Positions 37,684 through 48,631 of a stretch of 64,000 nt of DNA are shown here, piece after piece (positions within the stretch are counted from its first letter, which is position 1; each line of letters starts with the position of its first letter). The notes beneath the pieces are model-generated. The model was not told the DNA's origin. It made no database searches and saw only the letters and a program-made list of their open reading frames with translations. A program made the translations under genes and the position numbers. The DNA is from CAWCUK01 sp963798775. GTDB lineage: Bacteria > Bacteroidota > Ignavibacteria > Ignavibacteriales > Ignavibacteriaceae. The stretch covers positions 868,001 through 932,000 of the forward strand of contig CAWCUK010000001.1 in assembly GCA_963798775.1 (NCBI GenBank), given 5' to 3'.

Positions 37684-39858
37684 TTACTTCATCAGCAACA
37701 GCTTTTTGGTTGCGGTAAACGAACCTACCGATAAACGGTAAAAATATACTCCACTCGATAGTTTACTTCCATCAAATTCAACTTCATATTCTCCCGGCAG
37801 CTTGGCTTCGTTTACAAGCACGGCTACTTTGTTACCCAGGATATCGTAGACAACTAGCTTAACATTTAAATTATTTGCTCCGTCCTCATGAACAAAACCG
37901 GGAATAGTGTATTTTATTTTAGTTGTCGGGTTAAACGGGTTCGGATAGTTCTGAGAAAGATTATACTTATAATCCTTTATTTCTTCTTTCGCGACTTCCG
38001 TTGCAATAGAATCCGGGTTGCTTTTCCATACGCTCTCATCCGTGGCAAGGTAAAGATTATTTTCCTTATCGAAGTAATAATTGTTTATCTGGATATAATC
38101 CAAATTTGATGTGTAATTTTGCCACGTATTCCCATTATTGTTTGAATAATATAGTTTCTCGTTGGAACTTAAATAATAAGTCTCTCCGAAGGAAGCAAAG
38201 ATTTCTCCGCTTCTACTTATTCCCAAACTGCGGCTGTAAATGAAATCATCTCCCTCTAATACTCTGTTCCATGTTGCTCCTTTATCCGTTGACCTTAATA
38301 ATCCTTCTCCCCGTGTTGCCGCGTATATATCTCCATTAGGGGCAATATCTATTTTATATATAAACTTATCTAGGTCAAAAGAGCCTTCTCTTACTAGAGT
38401 CCAGTTTTCGCCGTCATCCGTTGATTTATATATCCAGTTACCCCTTGTGCCGGCATAAATATTTTCATCATTATCTATCGCTATTCCCCAAACTGTAGTG
38501 GAAGCAAAACTGCTGTCGTCAAGCCTCTCCCAGCTATTGCCGAGATTAGTAGTCCTGTAAAATCCGCCGTATGAGTTAAGAGTGTATATCCGATTACTTT
38601 TATCCTTGTAGAGGTGATAAGATGCGTTATTTCCGGCTTCTGATGCCGGTATCCAATTTTCACCTTTATCTGTTGAGAAAAACAACCCTTCGTCTGTACC
38701 CCCCATTAAGTTTTCGTTATCATCGGCTATTATTGTATTGCAGTAGGAGTTGGTAAGGCCGTTATTTATTACTTCCCATGTTTTCCCGCCGTCGCTCGAC
38801 CTTTGAAAACCGTTGCTCCAGTTGGCGGTAAACATATTTCCTTCTTTATCGAAACAGATATCCATAGTATTAGCTGCTGTAATTCCATTGTTTATAGGAA
38901 ACCAACTGTCCCCGAAGTCGGGGCTTTTAAAAACTCCGGCAGCGTTTGTGCCGAGGTAAGTATTATTTCCGGATTTGGCTAACTTTAAAGCAGTTGAGAA
39001 CCTTGGGGGTAAACCCTTTTGAGGCCAGCGCCATGTTTTTCCCTGGTCATCCGAGACAGCTATACCCCAATGGTGCCCGAAAAAATGGGTTTGGTCACCA
39101 AAAGCTGCTATAAGCCTATTGTTGTATATAAAATCATAGGTATTTTCACCCCAGAAGAGAGATTTATATTTCCACGTGTTCCCTTGGTCAGTGCTTAGAA
39201 GTACTCTATTCCCCGCCAAAGCATATAAATTATTTAAACTATCCGACGCTAAGAATATCGGGTAATTGTCGCCTATACTATCCGGAAAATCTATTGTTAC
39301 CCAGTAGTTATCTATGGTTTTGCTTTTCCTAAATATTTTATTCATACCGCCCGCAAAGAAATTGCTGTCGGAGGTTAGAACAAATTTTTCCATCCTATCA
39401 CCGGTTTTAAGTTCTCTATAAGTCAAATTCTCCCCGTTATCAGAAGAACTGTAAATATATCCTTCATCGCATGCCGCGTATATTTTTCCCTCGCTGTCTT
39501 TCCCGAGACAGCGAAAATTAAGGTTAAGGGCATTTATCTTCTTCCAGTTTTGCAAATCAAAACTTTTATAAACCCCGGAACCTAAGGTTGAGCAAATTAC
39601 ACCGCCGTCATCCGTAAAAACAAAATCTGGAACTACATCATTAAATTTTAATTTGGTTTGTGTCCATTTATCCCCACCATTTATTGAATAAAATATAACA
39701 CCTCTATTATTCATACTTGCAATTAGTGTATCTCCTTTAGCTTTTAATCCAGTAATACTTCCGCCTTCCGGCCCACTAAGTTTTTCCCATCTGTTTTGAG
39801 CATCAACTTTCATTAAGGTAAAAAACAGAATAAGTATAATCATTAAAATCTTCTTCAT
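37684..39858 (-). CDS. T9SS-exported BNR/sortilin-like repeat protein
   Basis: A 724-residue protein with a signal peptide (MKKILMIILILFFTLMKVDA). It has many Asp-box (SxDxGxxW) repeats, such as SSDNGENL, STDQGNTWKY, SDDQGKTWRW, SSDGGKTWE, STDKGENW, STDDGENWT and STDKGATWN, which form a sialidase or Vps10/sortilin-like propeller. The C-terminal sorting domain has LSQNYPNPFNPTTKIKYTIP and ends TKKLLLMK. There are no sialidase catalytic arginines that I could identify, so it is more likely a binding or surface protein than an enzyme. Confidence 0.8.
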   Translation of the reverse strand: MKKILMIILILFFTLMKVDAQNRWEKLSGPEGGSITGLKAKGDTLIASMNNRGVIFYSINGGDKWTQTKLKFNDVVPDFVFTDDGGVICSTLGSGVYKSFDLQNWKKINALNLNFRCLGKDSEGKIYAACDEGYIYSSSDNGENLTYRELKTGDRMEKFVLTSDSNFFAGGMNKIFRKSKTIDNYWVTIDFPDSIGDNYPIFLASDSLNNLYALAGNRVLLSTDQGNTWKYKSLFWGENTYDFIYNNRLIAAFGDQTHFFGHHWGIAVSDDQGKTWRWPQKGLPPRFSTALKLAKSGNNTYLGTNAAGVFKSPDFGDSWFPINNGITAANTMDICFDKEGNMFTANWSNGFQRSSDGGKTWEVINNGLTNSYCNTIIADDNENLMGGTDEGLFFSTDKGENWIPASEAGNNASYHLYKDKSNRIYTLNSYGGFYRTTNLGNSWERLDDSSFASTTVWGIAIDNDENIYAGTRGNWIYKSTDDGENWTLVREGSFDLDKFIYKIDIAPNGDIYAATRGEGLLRSTDKGATWNRVLEGDDFIYSRSLGISRSGEIFASFGETYYLSSNEKLYYSNNNGNTWQNYTSNLDYIQINNYYFDKENNLYLATDESVWKSNPDSIATEVAKEEIKDYKYNLSQNYPNPFNPTTKIKYTIPGFVHEDGANNLNVKLVVYDILGNKVAVLVNEAKLPGEYEVEFDGSKLSSGVYFYRLSVGSFTATKKLLLMK

Positions 39859-39898
39859 GTATAAACTCCTATATTTTCAGCTTTTCAATTATAAATGC

Positions 39899-39917
39899 GG
39901 CTTCCTTTTGGGAAGCC
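39899..39917. repeat. Short perfect hairpin
   Basis: GGCTTCC (39899-39905) pairs with GGAAGCC (39911-39917) around TTTTG. It directly precedes the larger palindromic repeat in the gap between two T9SS genes. Confidence 0.55.
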
Positions 39918-39922
39918 ATACT

Positions 39923-39993
39923 GTCATTTCGACCATAGGGGGAAATCTTAGAATTGGAAAAGATTTCTCAGTCGAAGACTCCTTCGAAATGAC
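39923..39993. repeat. Imperfect palindromic intergenic repeat of about 71 bp
   Basis: Outer arms GTCATTTCGA (39923-39932) and TCGAAATGAC (39984-39993) are perfectly inverted, and inner arms GAAATCTT (39942-39949) and AAGATTTC (39960-39967) pair too. This looks like the dispersed intergenic repeat type with ATTTCGA/TCGAAAT ends found in several bacterial genomes of this kind. A weak fragment (AAGATTTCTCCCTTCG) recurs near 42760. Confidence 0.65.
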
Positions 39994-40061
39994 TTTTTTA
40001 TATCTTTTATATACCTCGGTTATAATAAATAATCTTTCCAATCTTGGGAAAATAATAATAC

Positions 40062-42579
40062 CTATTTCAGCAGCTGCATTTTTCTAACCGCCGTATATTT
40101 ACCCGCCGTTATACGGTAAAAATATATTCCGCTTGCCAAATGGGAGGCGTCAAAATCAGCGTCATAATCTCCGGCGGCTTTATATTCATTAACTAGAGTT
40201 TTTACTTTCCGCCCAAGAACATCATAAACTTTCAACGTTACTAAGGAGTTTTTCGGTATGCTGTACTTTATAGTTGTACTCGGGTTAAAAGGGTTAGGGT
40301 AGTTTTGAGCGAGACTATTTTTAAACTTTTTTTGGTTTACATTATTACTGTTCCTTTTATACAATACCCCGTTTATATCCAAAATGTTTGTACCTGATGT
40401 ATAACTGCTTCCATATTTTGCCTTAACAAAATAATAAACATAATCACCACCGTTAACACTTATGTCTCCGTCAACATAAGAATAAGTGGAAGAACTAACA
40501 GTAGCAATTAAAGAAGCATCAACACTTGGATGGATTAAAGGAGATGAGCTTACATTTCTGTAAATGCAGTAATTATCGACTGAAATATTATCATCCGGGT
40601 AAATTCCCCAAATTAGGCGCGGGTTTGTGTTTTGTGTAGTTGCGGTAAGGCTATTACTCCAATAATTAGACAAATTAGAAACTTGAGGGCTTGCGCCTTT
40701 TATATCCCAAATATGCAAAATTGAACCATCGGTAATATTATTACCAGTAAATGCTCCATTTTTATAATAAGTATATTTTTTTACGTAAGGATCAGCGTCA
40801 TATTCAATATAAATATTAGGGCTGTAATTAGTAACCGCGTCTCTTTCGTCAAGAAAGAAGTAAGCGGAGCCGTCTGAATTGGAAATTTTGTATAACGCGC
40901 TGCCCATAGGACTTTCATTCCCAGTGTTTCGCATCCATTTGAAATAATAGCCGCCCCATTCATCTTTGTCTGTTGATGAATTTCCTACAGTTAAATAAGT
41001 GCTGGACTCTATTGCGGCATCGCTACCCAAACTCCAAGAACTTTGGCCGCTTTTTACCCAATAACTTCCTACCGCTTCCATTGTATGTGTAATATTTTGA
41101 CCGCTTGAAGCATTAACAATACCAATTCTTACTTGTGCCTCCGGCAGTTCAAACGCGCCTATGTCAACACCATTGGTCCAATAAGGTCGAGTAATGCCAT
41201 TTATGTCATTATTTAAATCGGCTAGCGGCGTTCCGCTATTTTTTGCGGGAGAATGGAGCTGGATTGAATATTCATCGCCAGTTTGCGCAAAATCCGGATC
41301 TTCGCTTTTCCCATTATTCTCCCACCATTGAGGGTAACTAGAGATGGCATAATTCCAATTTTTGGAATAATCAGTATAATTAGCAAACGAAAATAAAAAA
41401 TTTACAACCTCGTTAGGGTCATTAGGGTCAATAGAATGATTAAAATATAAATTATGGTCTAAAATGTTTTGGTCCTTAAGTAAGATTTATCTCATTAAAC
41501 TTAATAGCATTTAAATTATTATTAACAGAGGCCCCTTCCTTATAGAAAATGTTATTTTTTATATTAAGAACAGAAACCGAACCACTTACCTTATAAACAT
41601 TTAATAAATGGGGGTTATTTCCTTTCCCAACCAGTGTATTATTTAAAATATCTACTTTGTCCGTTGTACTAGTAAAATGAACATTTATTAAATTCCAGCC
41701 TTGTGCAGAGACTATTGTGTTATTTATAATTCTTAAAGTATCTTCCACATCATTAGCGTCAAGCCCTTGCCTATCGGCATAAATAGCAGTGTTATTATAT
41801 GCGATTGTACTATTATTAGTTAATTTATTCCTTTCTATATTTATATTTTGGGAGTGGGCTCCATTGGAAAAGTAAGTAACCTGAATACAGTCTACATGCG
41901 GCTGGCTGCCTTCCGGAGCGCTATAATTATTTTGCAGAAAAACTTCATTATCAAAAATATCGATATTATTGCCGGCTTGTATAAAAATGCCGTCTGTTTG
42001 CGCGGAAGTATTTTTTACCGCATTTATATTACAATTTTTAATTTCTGAGTTTTCAACATATTGGAAAAATATAGCGGCAGAACTTTTTAGTTGGTCTGTT
42101 GTGTAACCGGCTGGATATTCAAATTGACAGTTTTCAACGTTAACACCGGAAATATAACCGCCACTTGAAGTTCCCGAAACATTTACTCCATTTTTTACAT
42201 AATTCTGGAATTTAATATCTGTAATAGTAATATTATAGGCACTATTATGCACTATAACGCCATAATAAAAATTAGTAGCGTCGAAAATTACTCCAGCTTC
42301 ATCAGCCATAATAGTTATATCATGATTGTTATTAATATCAATAATTGCGTCATTATAAGCAGAATTTTTCGCCGAATATGTGCCCGCTTTAACGTGAATT
42401 GTAGAATTTGAATTTAACTGGTTTATATCAAAATCAGCGAAACTTTTCCAAGCGGCTTGCTCTGATAAACCAGTACCGTTAGGGCTTCCATTGGTTTTAT
42501 CAACATAATAATCAGTGGCAAAACAGTATGATGAAATAATTAAGAAAAGGAAAACGAAAAAAGTAATGGTTTTACACAT
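40062..42579 (-). CDS. Right-handed beta-helix protein with T9SS sorting domain (frame broken once)
   Basis: Two frames combine to one protein of about 839 residues. The first part (start 42579) has a signal peptide (MCKTITFFVFLFLIISSYCF), DYYVDKTNGSPNGTG and parallel beta-helix coils rich in Asn (NNIDIFDNEV, NNTIVSAQGW), as in pectate-lyase-like surface proteins. It stops at 41476; removing one base near 41483 continues with DQNILDHNLYFNHSIDPND, TNGVDIGAFE (the usual end of such helices), then an Ig-like region. The C-terminus has SLAQNYPNPFNPSTTIKYSI and ends RKMQLLK. Likely a polysaccharide-binding or -degrading exported protein; no catalytic set was identified. The indel could be error or real. 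Confidence 0.75.
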
Positions 42580-43122
42580 TAGTCCTCCATTTTAGGGTGT
42601 AAATAAAAAGTTTTGTTTGGTGTTGGGTAGGAGAAAATGCACTTTAAATTTAATAAGGGAAAGAAGAAAATTTTCTAAGAGGGGAAATTGTGTTCGCAAT
42701 CAATATTTCCTTAGCTCAATACTTGATACAATAATAGGTTTTAATAAGTAATTGCGATGTAAGATTTCTCCCTTCGCTCGAAAGGATTTTTGGAAGAAAA
42801 TTATTCATTGTTAATTTTTAACCGTTCATTGCGAAAATCTCGTACAGATTTTATTCTTGTAGAAAATAATTTATCTAAACATCCCGAATCTCGTAGGGGT
42901 CAACAAAAAAATTCCTTCTTTATTAAGGGATAATTGTTAATCCTCTACAAGGATATTCAATTCAATTCTTCAGAACAATATTTTCTACAATAATATTTCT
43001 TCTACAAAGAAAAAATTATATACAGCGAGGAATCTTCTACTAATAAAAGTTATTCAACCAGCAATATTCGTAGTCCTATAATAAATAACTATCAAGTTTT
43101 AATGCCGCTCGCTTCCGAAGAG
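42580..43122. other. Long AT-rich non-coding stretch
   Basis: No gene is supported on either strand. It contains a degenerate piece of the palindromic repeat (around 42760-42790) and several scattered CTTCTACAA-like octamers (about 42900-43030) on the plus strand. I see no promoter strong enough to report. Confidence 0.5.
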
Positions 43123-43400
43123 GATTAAAACTTTCTCGAAGGGAATCAAAACTTTGTCGAAGAGAATCAAAACTTTAGCGAACGAGGTTCAAAACTTTAG
43201 CGAAGAGGATCATAACCTTAGCGAAGGGGGTTAAAACTTTCGAAGAAAAAAACTGAGGAAGAGGATCAAAACTTTAGCGAAGGGGATTAAAACTTTGTCG
43301 AAGTGGATAAAAACTTTGACAAAGTGGATTAAAACTTTGTCGAGGTGGATTAAAACTTTGTCGAAGTGGATTAAAACTTTGCCGAAAGTGATTAAAACTT
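43123..43400. repeat. Degenerate 21-22 bp tandem repeat array, about 12.5 units
   Basis: The unit is GATTAAAACTTTGTCGAAGTG. Twelve near-copies, each 20-22 bases except one longer degenerate unit at 43230-43263, run from 43123 and end in a partial GATTAAAACTT at 43390. The units next to panB (43327-43389) are the most alike. Variants TAGCGAAG and TCTCGAAG dominate the far half, showing divergence in blocks. The minus strand can read SFNPLRQ repeats in one frame, but stops and non-triplet units break it, so coding is unlikely. Confidence 0.85.
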
Positions 43401-43450
43401 AGGCAGATAACTTCCTTGGAAGCTTTTATATATTAATAACAAATATGGCT

Positions 43451-44266
43451 CTAATAACTCTCATCTTCGGATGGAAATTTTGTCTGCTTAACGTCATCAA
43501 TGTAGTTTTTAACTGCTTTGGTAACTTCGGCGGCAAGTTTGGCGTAATTTCTTACAAAGCGCGGATGGAAATCTTCATTTAAGCCAAGCATATCCGGAGT
43601 AACGAGAATTTGTCCGTCGCAGTTAACTCCCCCGCCAATTCCTATAGTAGGAATTTGAAGGCTTTCCGAAACTTTAGCGGCTAATTTGGCGGGAATTTTT
43701 TCCAGCACTAACGCGAACGCTCCGGCTTCTTCTATAATTTTAGCATCATTTAAAATTTCATTGGCTTCCTCTTCATCGCGGCCTCTTTCCCTATAAGAAC
43801 CGAATTGATGAATACTTTGCGGAGTTAAGCCCGATATGTCCCATTACAGGAATTCCGGCTTCGGTAATTTTTCTTATTGTTTCGGCAACTCTTTTGCCGC
43901 CTTCAAGTTTTACAGCACCCGCCGAAGTTTCTTTCATAATTCTTCCGGCGTTTCTAAAGCCTTCATCAACACTTAACTGATAAGACATAAAAGGCATATC
44001 AACAACAAGCATAGCGCGTTCAACACCTTTGGCAACAGCCTTTGTATGATAAATCATTTCGTCCATTGTAACCGGAAGAGTTGTTTCGTTTCCCTGGAAA
44101 ACATTGCCAAGAGAATCGCCGACAAGAATTAAATCAATTCCGGCTCATCCAATAATTTAGCGGTAATAAAATCATACGCGGTTAAAGCGGAAATTTTTAT
44201 TCCCTTTTTCTTCAAAAGGTATAAAGTTTTTGTGGTTACTCTTTTAATTTGTTGTTCGGTGCTCAT
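43451..44266 (-). CDS. panB: 3-methyl-2-oxobutanoate hydroxymethyltransferase (frame broken twice)
   Basis: The first pantothenate-specific step: it adds a hydroxymethyl group to alpha-ketoisovalerate using methylene-THF. The corrected protein of about 271 residues has ISALTAYDFITAKLLDEAG, ILVGDSLGNVFQGNETTLP, VVDMPFMSYQ, AVKLEGGKR, GHIGLTPQSIHQFGSY and PTIGIGGGVNCDGQILVTPD, all PanB signatures. One missing G near 44145 (GATGAGCCGG for GATGAGGCCGG) and one extra A near 43823 break the frame in opposite senses. Opposite indels in an otherwise perfect gene suggest sequence error. It is last in the minus-strand run that starts at uppS. Confidence 0.88.
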
Positions 44267-44282
44267 TTTATTACTTCAATTT

Positions 44283-45075
44283 TTATAGAAGGTTATCTTT
44301 TTCAGCTAATAATTTGGAAATTTCTTCTTCTTTTGTTTGAGCGGTAAATTCTCTAAAGCCGATATTAAAATGTTTCTCAAAACCTTGTTTTACTGCTCCT
44401 GCCAAAGCTTCATAATCTATTTTTTTATTCGTGATAGTTTCAATATCAATAGTATTATTATTCAAATCAGATTTAACTTCATTTATTTTTATCTTCGGGT
44501 AAAACTAAATAATCGATAATTTTTTTATGATGCTCGGTACCCAGAATTGAGCCGTGCTGCAAAATTGTATTTCCCAATTTTCGCTGAGCGCTTCCAATAA
44601 GTTTTTTGCCGCGAAATTTTATTTCGCTTTTTGCGGAAACAGCAAAACAAATTATACTTTTTTCTTCTTTGTAAAAATTTGGAAAATTCGGCTGTTCGGT
44701 TTCAAGTTCAACATCTGTAAGCGCGGCATCATAAATTTTTAACCCTTTTAATAAAGCTAAATTAATTTGATGATAAACATCTCTGGCCGAGGAATTAAAA
44801 CCGATAGGATAAATAACCGAATAAGTTAATTCTTCCGAATGTAAAATGGCTCTACCGCCTGTAGGCCTTTTTACAACTTCAATATTTTCCGAAGCGGCTT
44901 TTTCTTCATTTATGGAACAAAAATCTTGATTTGCTCCGAGAGAAATACAGAAAGGCTTCCATCTGTAAAATCTAAGAATCGGATTTTCACCGGAAAACTC
45001 TGTTGCAAGTTTTATATCAAACTGCATATTGAATTTTCCGGTATTAAAACCGGTATTTATATAATCCCAGTTCAT
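44283..45075 (-). CDS. Lipoate-protein ligase-like protein (biotin/lipoate A/B ligase family; frame broken once)
   Basis: The first frame (start 45075, 198 residues) has LRFYRWKPFCISLGANQD, VVKRPTGGRAILHSEELTYS (the RPTGGRAILH motif) and FRGKKLIGSAQRKLGNTILQ, typical of the lipoate ligase/octanoyltransferase fold. An extra A in the A-run near 44488 stops it. The corrected frame continues through NEVKSDLNNNTIDIETITN to 44283, giving about 263 residues. LplA, LipM-type transferase or a related ligase are all possible. Its ATG overlaps the lpxA stop by four bases. Confidence 0.8.
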
Positions 45076-45849
45076 TTCCCTACTAAACCGCGTTTACTTT
45101 TATCTAAAAACTCTAATACTTTCTGAACATAAATATTATCGCCAAATTCTTCATGTATTTTTACTTTTGCCTGTGAAACATTGAGGGAATGGTTATAAAT
45201 ATAATTATAAACTTTTTTCAAAGTATAAATATCATCATTTGAAAATCCGCGCCGGCGTAAACCAATAACATTTAACCCGGAAAATTGCAGAGGTTCGCCG
45301 GCAACTAAAAGAAAAGGAGGAACATCTTGTGTAACTCTAAAACCGCCGCCGACATAAGTATGCTGCCCGACTATACAAAATTGATGAACAGGAGTAATCC
45401 GCCGATACTTACAAAATCCTCCAGTACAACATGCCCGGCAAGCTGAACTCCGTTTGCTAAGAATACAATTATCTCCTACAATAGTATCGTGAGCGACATG
45501 AGAATAAGCCATTAATAAACAATTTTTCCCGATTCTTGAAAATCCGGTTTCTTTGGTTCCGCGGTGTAGAGTTACAAATTCATGAATAACAGTATTATCA
45601 CCGACATAAAAAAAAGATTCTTCATTACCGAATTTTAAATCCTGCGGTACATGCGCGATTGAGGCCGATTGATGAATTGTTACATTTTCCCCTATTCTTG
45701 CGCCGTTATAAATAACCGCAAAGGGTCCGATCGTACAATCATCACCTATCTCAACATCATCTTCAATAATTGCGTAAGGCTCCGATGGAAATATTTTCTC
45801 CTAGTTTAGCTTTACTGCTTACAATTGCAGTGGAATGAATATTTGTCAT
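45072..45849 (-). CDS. lpxA: UDP-N-acetylglucosamine acyltransferase (frame broken about three times)
   Basis: First step of lipid A synthesis, transferring a hydroxyacyl chain to UDP-GlcNAc. The corrected protein of about 259 residues starts MTNIHSTAIVSSKAKLGENI with left-handed beta-helix hexapeptides. It includes IGPFAVIYNGARIGENVTIH, MAYSHVAHDTIVGDNCIL (with the catalytic His), GGLTPVHQFCIVG and the C-terminal helical GLNVIGLRRRGFS. Indels are needed near 45785, 45461 and 45400. The length after correction is exactly that of LpxA. The start codon follows the lpxC-fabZ stop (TAAATG). Confidence 0.88.
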
Positions 45850-47268
45850 TTATTTTTGCTCTGCTTGTTTTTTCTCTATCAACAATTCCGGCCATAAAAT
45901 CGGCTTCAGCAACAAGTGTATCATTAACATAAGCTTTTCCGCTCATCATAACAACTTTACTTTTCTTATTAGTTAATTCAATTTCAAGATGAAGCTGATC
46001 GCCGGGAAGAACCGGTTTTCTGAATTTCGCATTATTTATCTGCATAAACATTACAAGTTTTTCTTCAGGATTCGGGAAAGAATTAAGAAGTAAAACTCCG
46101 CCGGTTTGCGCCATAGATTCGATAATCAAAACTCCGGGCATAATTGGCTGTCCCGGAAAATGTCCCTGGAAAAAAGGTTCATTAATTGAAACGATTTTTA
46201 CGCCGATTACTTTTTTATCGAGTTCAAGATGAATTATTTTATCAACCAGAAGAAAAGGATATCTGATGGGGAAGGATTCTTTGAATCGCGTTAATATCAA
46301 AAACAACGCCTTCCTTTTTAACAAACTGATATTTTTTTACTAGTTTTTTCTGCTGATAAAGCTTTCTTACTTGCTTTGCAAACTCTACATTTGCTCTATG
46401 TCCCGGCCGCGCGGCAAGATTTGTGCTTTTATCGGCGCGCCGATTAATGCAAGATCGCCCAGCAAATCTAACAACTTATGTCTTACCGGTTCGTTTTTAA
46501 AACTGAAGTTCTTTATTATTTAAAATTCCATTGGCTCCGATTGTAACTTTTTCACTTACGCCAATTTTTTCGCGTAGTTTTTCCAGCTCATCTTCACTTG
46601 AATTTCTATCAACAATAACAACCGCGTTATCAATATCGCCCCCTTTTATTAAACCGATATTAGCAAGCTGTTCAACTTCACTTAAAAAGCAGAAGGTTCT
46701 TGCCGGCGCAAAATCGGAAATAAATTCTTTTTCAAGATCAAATAAACCGGTATGCTGGCTTCCGAGCGCGGGGTTTTGATAATCAACCATTACTGTCGCA
46801 CGATATCCGTCAAGCGGAAGGGCGACTATATCAATCTGTTTTTCCTCATCATGATAACATTACTGTTTCATCAATAATTAGATAATCTTTCGGAGCATCC
46901 TGCTGAACAAAACCAGCTTTAATTAATTGTTCAACATAAGGCTGAGCACTGCCGTCTCCTACCGGAGGTTCAATTCCGTCAAGTTCTATAATTATATTAT
47001 CTATTTGTAAACCTACTATAGCTGCTAAAACATGCTCAACTGTATGTACTTTAGCTTCGCCTACTGCTAATGTAGTTCCTCTTGAAACATCAATTACATT
47101 ATCCGCGGTGGCGGGAATTTCCGGCCTTCCGCCTAAATCTACTCTTACGAATTTAATTCCACAATTTTCGGGGGCCTGTTTGAAAGTCATTGTGCAGGAA
47201 GTGCCGGTGTGTAAACCTATACCGGACATAGAAATTTCGTTTGCAATCGTTCTTTGTAACTCTAACAT
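45850..47268 (-). CDS. lpxC/fabZ: LpxC-FabZ fusion: lipid A deacetylase and 3-hydroxyacyl-ACP dehydratase (frame broken about five times)
   Basis: A fused enzyme of about 472 residues, as in Bacteroidota. The LpxC half (start 47268) has SMSGIGLHTGTSCTMTF, KVHTVEHVLAA (zinc His and catalytic Glu), GDGSAQPYVE and RHKLLDLLGDLALIGAPI. The FabZ half has RYPFLLVDKIIHLE, FFQGHFPGQPIMPGVLIIES and ESMAQTGG. Frames change near 46860 (extra A), 46495 (extra T), 46420, 46265 and in the final A-run near 45875. After correction it ends at TAA just before the lpxA ATG. The deacetylase commits lipid A synthesis and FabZ elongates fatty acids; both are essential in diderms that make LPS. Confidence 0.88.
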
Positions 47269-47324
47269 TTTAAACCATTCATATTAATTTATCTTTATAA
47301 TAATTTCCATAGAAATTGGCTTTC

Positions 47325-47353
47325 AAAATAGTAAGATGGGGTAAGAAATACAA
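47325..47353 (-). promoter_or_regulatory. Candidate promoter for lpxC-fabZ
   Basis: On the minus strand TTGTAT (47348-47353), a 17-base spacer and TATTTT (47325-47330) lie about 57 bases before lpxC. The -10 equals those at lexA and pckG. The surrounding 309-base gap (47269-47577) to lpxD holds nothing else I can identify. Confidence 0.5.
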
Positions 47354-47577
47354 TTGATTATTTCAATATATAATTAGTTCTTTTATAACTTCATCTAATT
47401 TTCTTTTTGTAGAAAGGCCGGGGCTGAAGCGATTTTATTAGTTTCATAAAAATTCAATAGAAGATAGGAAGTATTTAATAAACAGCTTTAAAAAAACTGG
47501 CGCAGCAAATTTTAGATAATTGGGAAAGGGTTATGGTATTTATACAGTGGAAAGAATTCTAGTTATTTAACCCTATG

Positions 47578-48621
47578 TCAGATTGTATTTAACTTTTCCG
47601 TTAGAACTTTAATCTCATTTTCAAGTTCATTTATTCTTTTAACATATTCAGGCAAACTGCGGATATGGGCTTCCAATTTTAGAGCGGTTTTATGTTCTTT
47701 AGCGGGAGTTCCGAAGTATTGTCCCGGTTTAACAATATTTTTTGAAATTCCGGATTGAGCCATTATAATAGTATTATCTGTTATTTCAATATGTCCCACA
47801 ATGCCAACTTGGCCTGCGACAATACATTTATTTCCAATTTTGGTACTGCCGGAAATTCCCGTTTGAGCAGAGACCACAGTATCTTCTCCGATAACAACTC
47901 CGTGAGCAATTTGTACAAGGTTATCTATTTTAGCGCCCCGTTTAATTCTAGTTTCACCCAGCGCGGCTCTATCAATACAAACATTGGCTCCTAATTCAAC
48001 ATCATCTTCTAAAACCACAATTCCTATTTGGGGAATTTTATGATAGACACCTTTTTCATCGGAGTAGAAACCAAATCCGTCTGCCCCAATTACTGTTCCG
48101 GGATGTACAATTACCCTGTTACCCAAAACGCAGTCTTCCCGAATGCTTACATTTTGAAATATTATAGTATCATCAGCTATTTCAACATTATTAAGCAGAA
48201 CAGTATTATGAAAGATTTTAACATTATTCCCGATTTTGCAGCCTTGCGAAATAACCACATTATTTCCTATCGCGGTATTTTCGCCTATTTGCGCAGAAGG
48301 ATGAATAGAGGCTGAGTTTGAAATTCCGGTTAAAGGAAATTCAGGAGAAAAATATTTAATGATGATTTTAAAGAATGCTTTATTAGGATCGGCAACTTCT
48401 ATATAAGTTATATCTTCCCTAGATTTTTGAAAACCTGGTTTAACCAATATTGCGGCGGCTTTTGTTTCGGGGAAATATTTTTCATAAGCCGGCAAATAAA
48501 GAAAAGTTAAATCTCCCTCTTTTGCTTCATTTATTTTTGCAACACCGGAAATTTCTAAATTGGCGTTACCGGATATTTTCCCGCCTATAAGTTCGGCTGC
48601 TTCGGCTATTTTTATTTTCAT
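47578..48621 (-). CDS. lpxD: UDP-3-O-(3-hydroxyacyl)glucosamine N-acyltransferase
   Basis: A 347-residue intact enzyme for the third step of lipid A synthesis. The N-terminal uridine-binding domain (IKIAEAAELIGGKISGNANL) precedes the left-handed beta-helix: IHPSAQIGENTAIGNNVVIS, GTVIGADGFGFYSDE and VQIAHGVVIGED (catalytic His). The C-terminal helix ends in NELENEIKVLTEKL. The length is standard. It is one of few undamaged genes in this stretch. Confidence 0.95.
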   Translation of the reverse strand: MKIKIAEAAELIGGKISGNANLEISGVAKINEAKEGDLTFLYLPAYEKYFPETKAAAILVKPGFQKSREDITYIEVADPNKAFFKIIIKYFSPEFPLTGISNSASIHPSAQIGENTAIGNNVVISQGCKIGNNVKIFHNTVLLNNVEIADDTIIFQNVSIREDCVLGNRVIVHPGTVIGADGFGFYSDEKGVYHKIPQIGIVVLEDDVELGANVCIDRAALGETRIKRGAKIDNLVQIAHGVVIGEDTVVSAQTGISGSTKIGNKCIVAGQVGIVGHIEITDNTIIMAQSGISKNIVKPGQYFGTPAKEHKTALKLEAHIRSLPEYVKRINELENEIKVLTEKLNTI

Positions 48622-48631
48622 TACACTTTTA

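Noticed and set aside
43123..43400. CRISPR array
   Set aside because: Units are contiguous 21-22 bp repeats without unique spacers, and no cas genes are near.
43123..43400. Repeat protein reading SFNPLRQ on the minus strand
   Set aside because: Stops and non-triplet units break every frame; no start or ribosome site.
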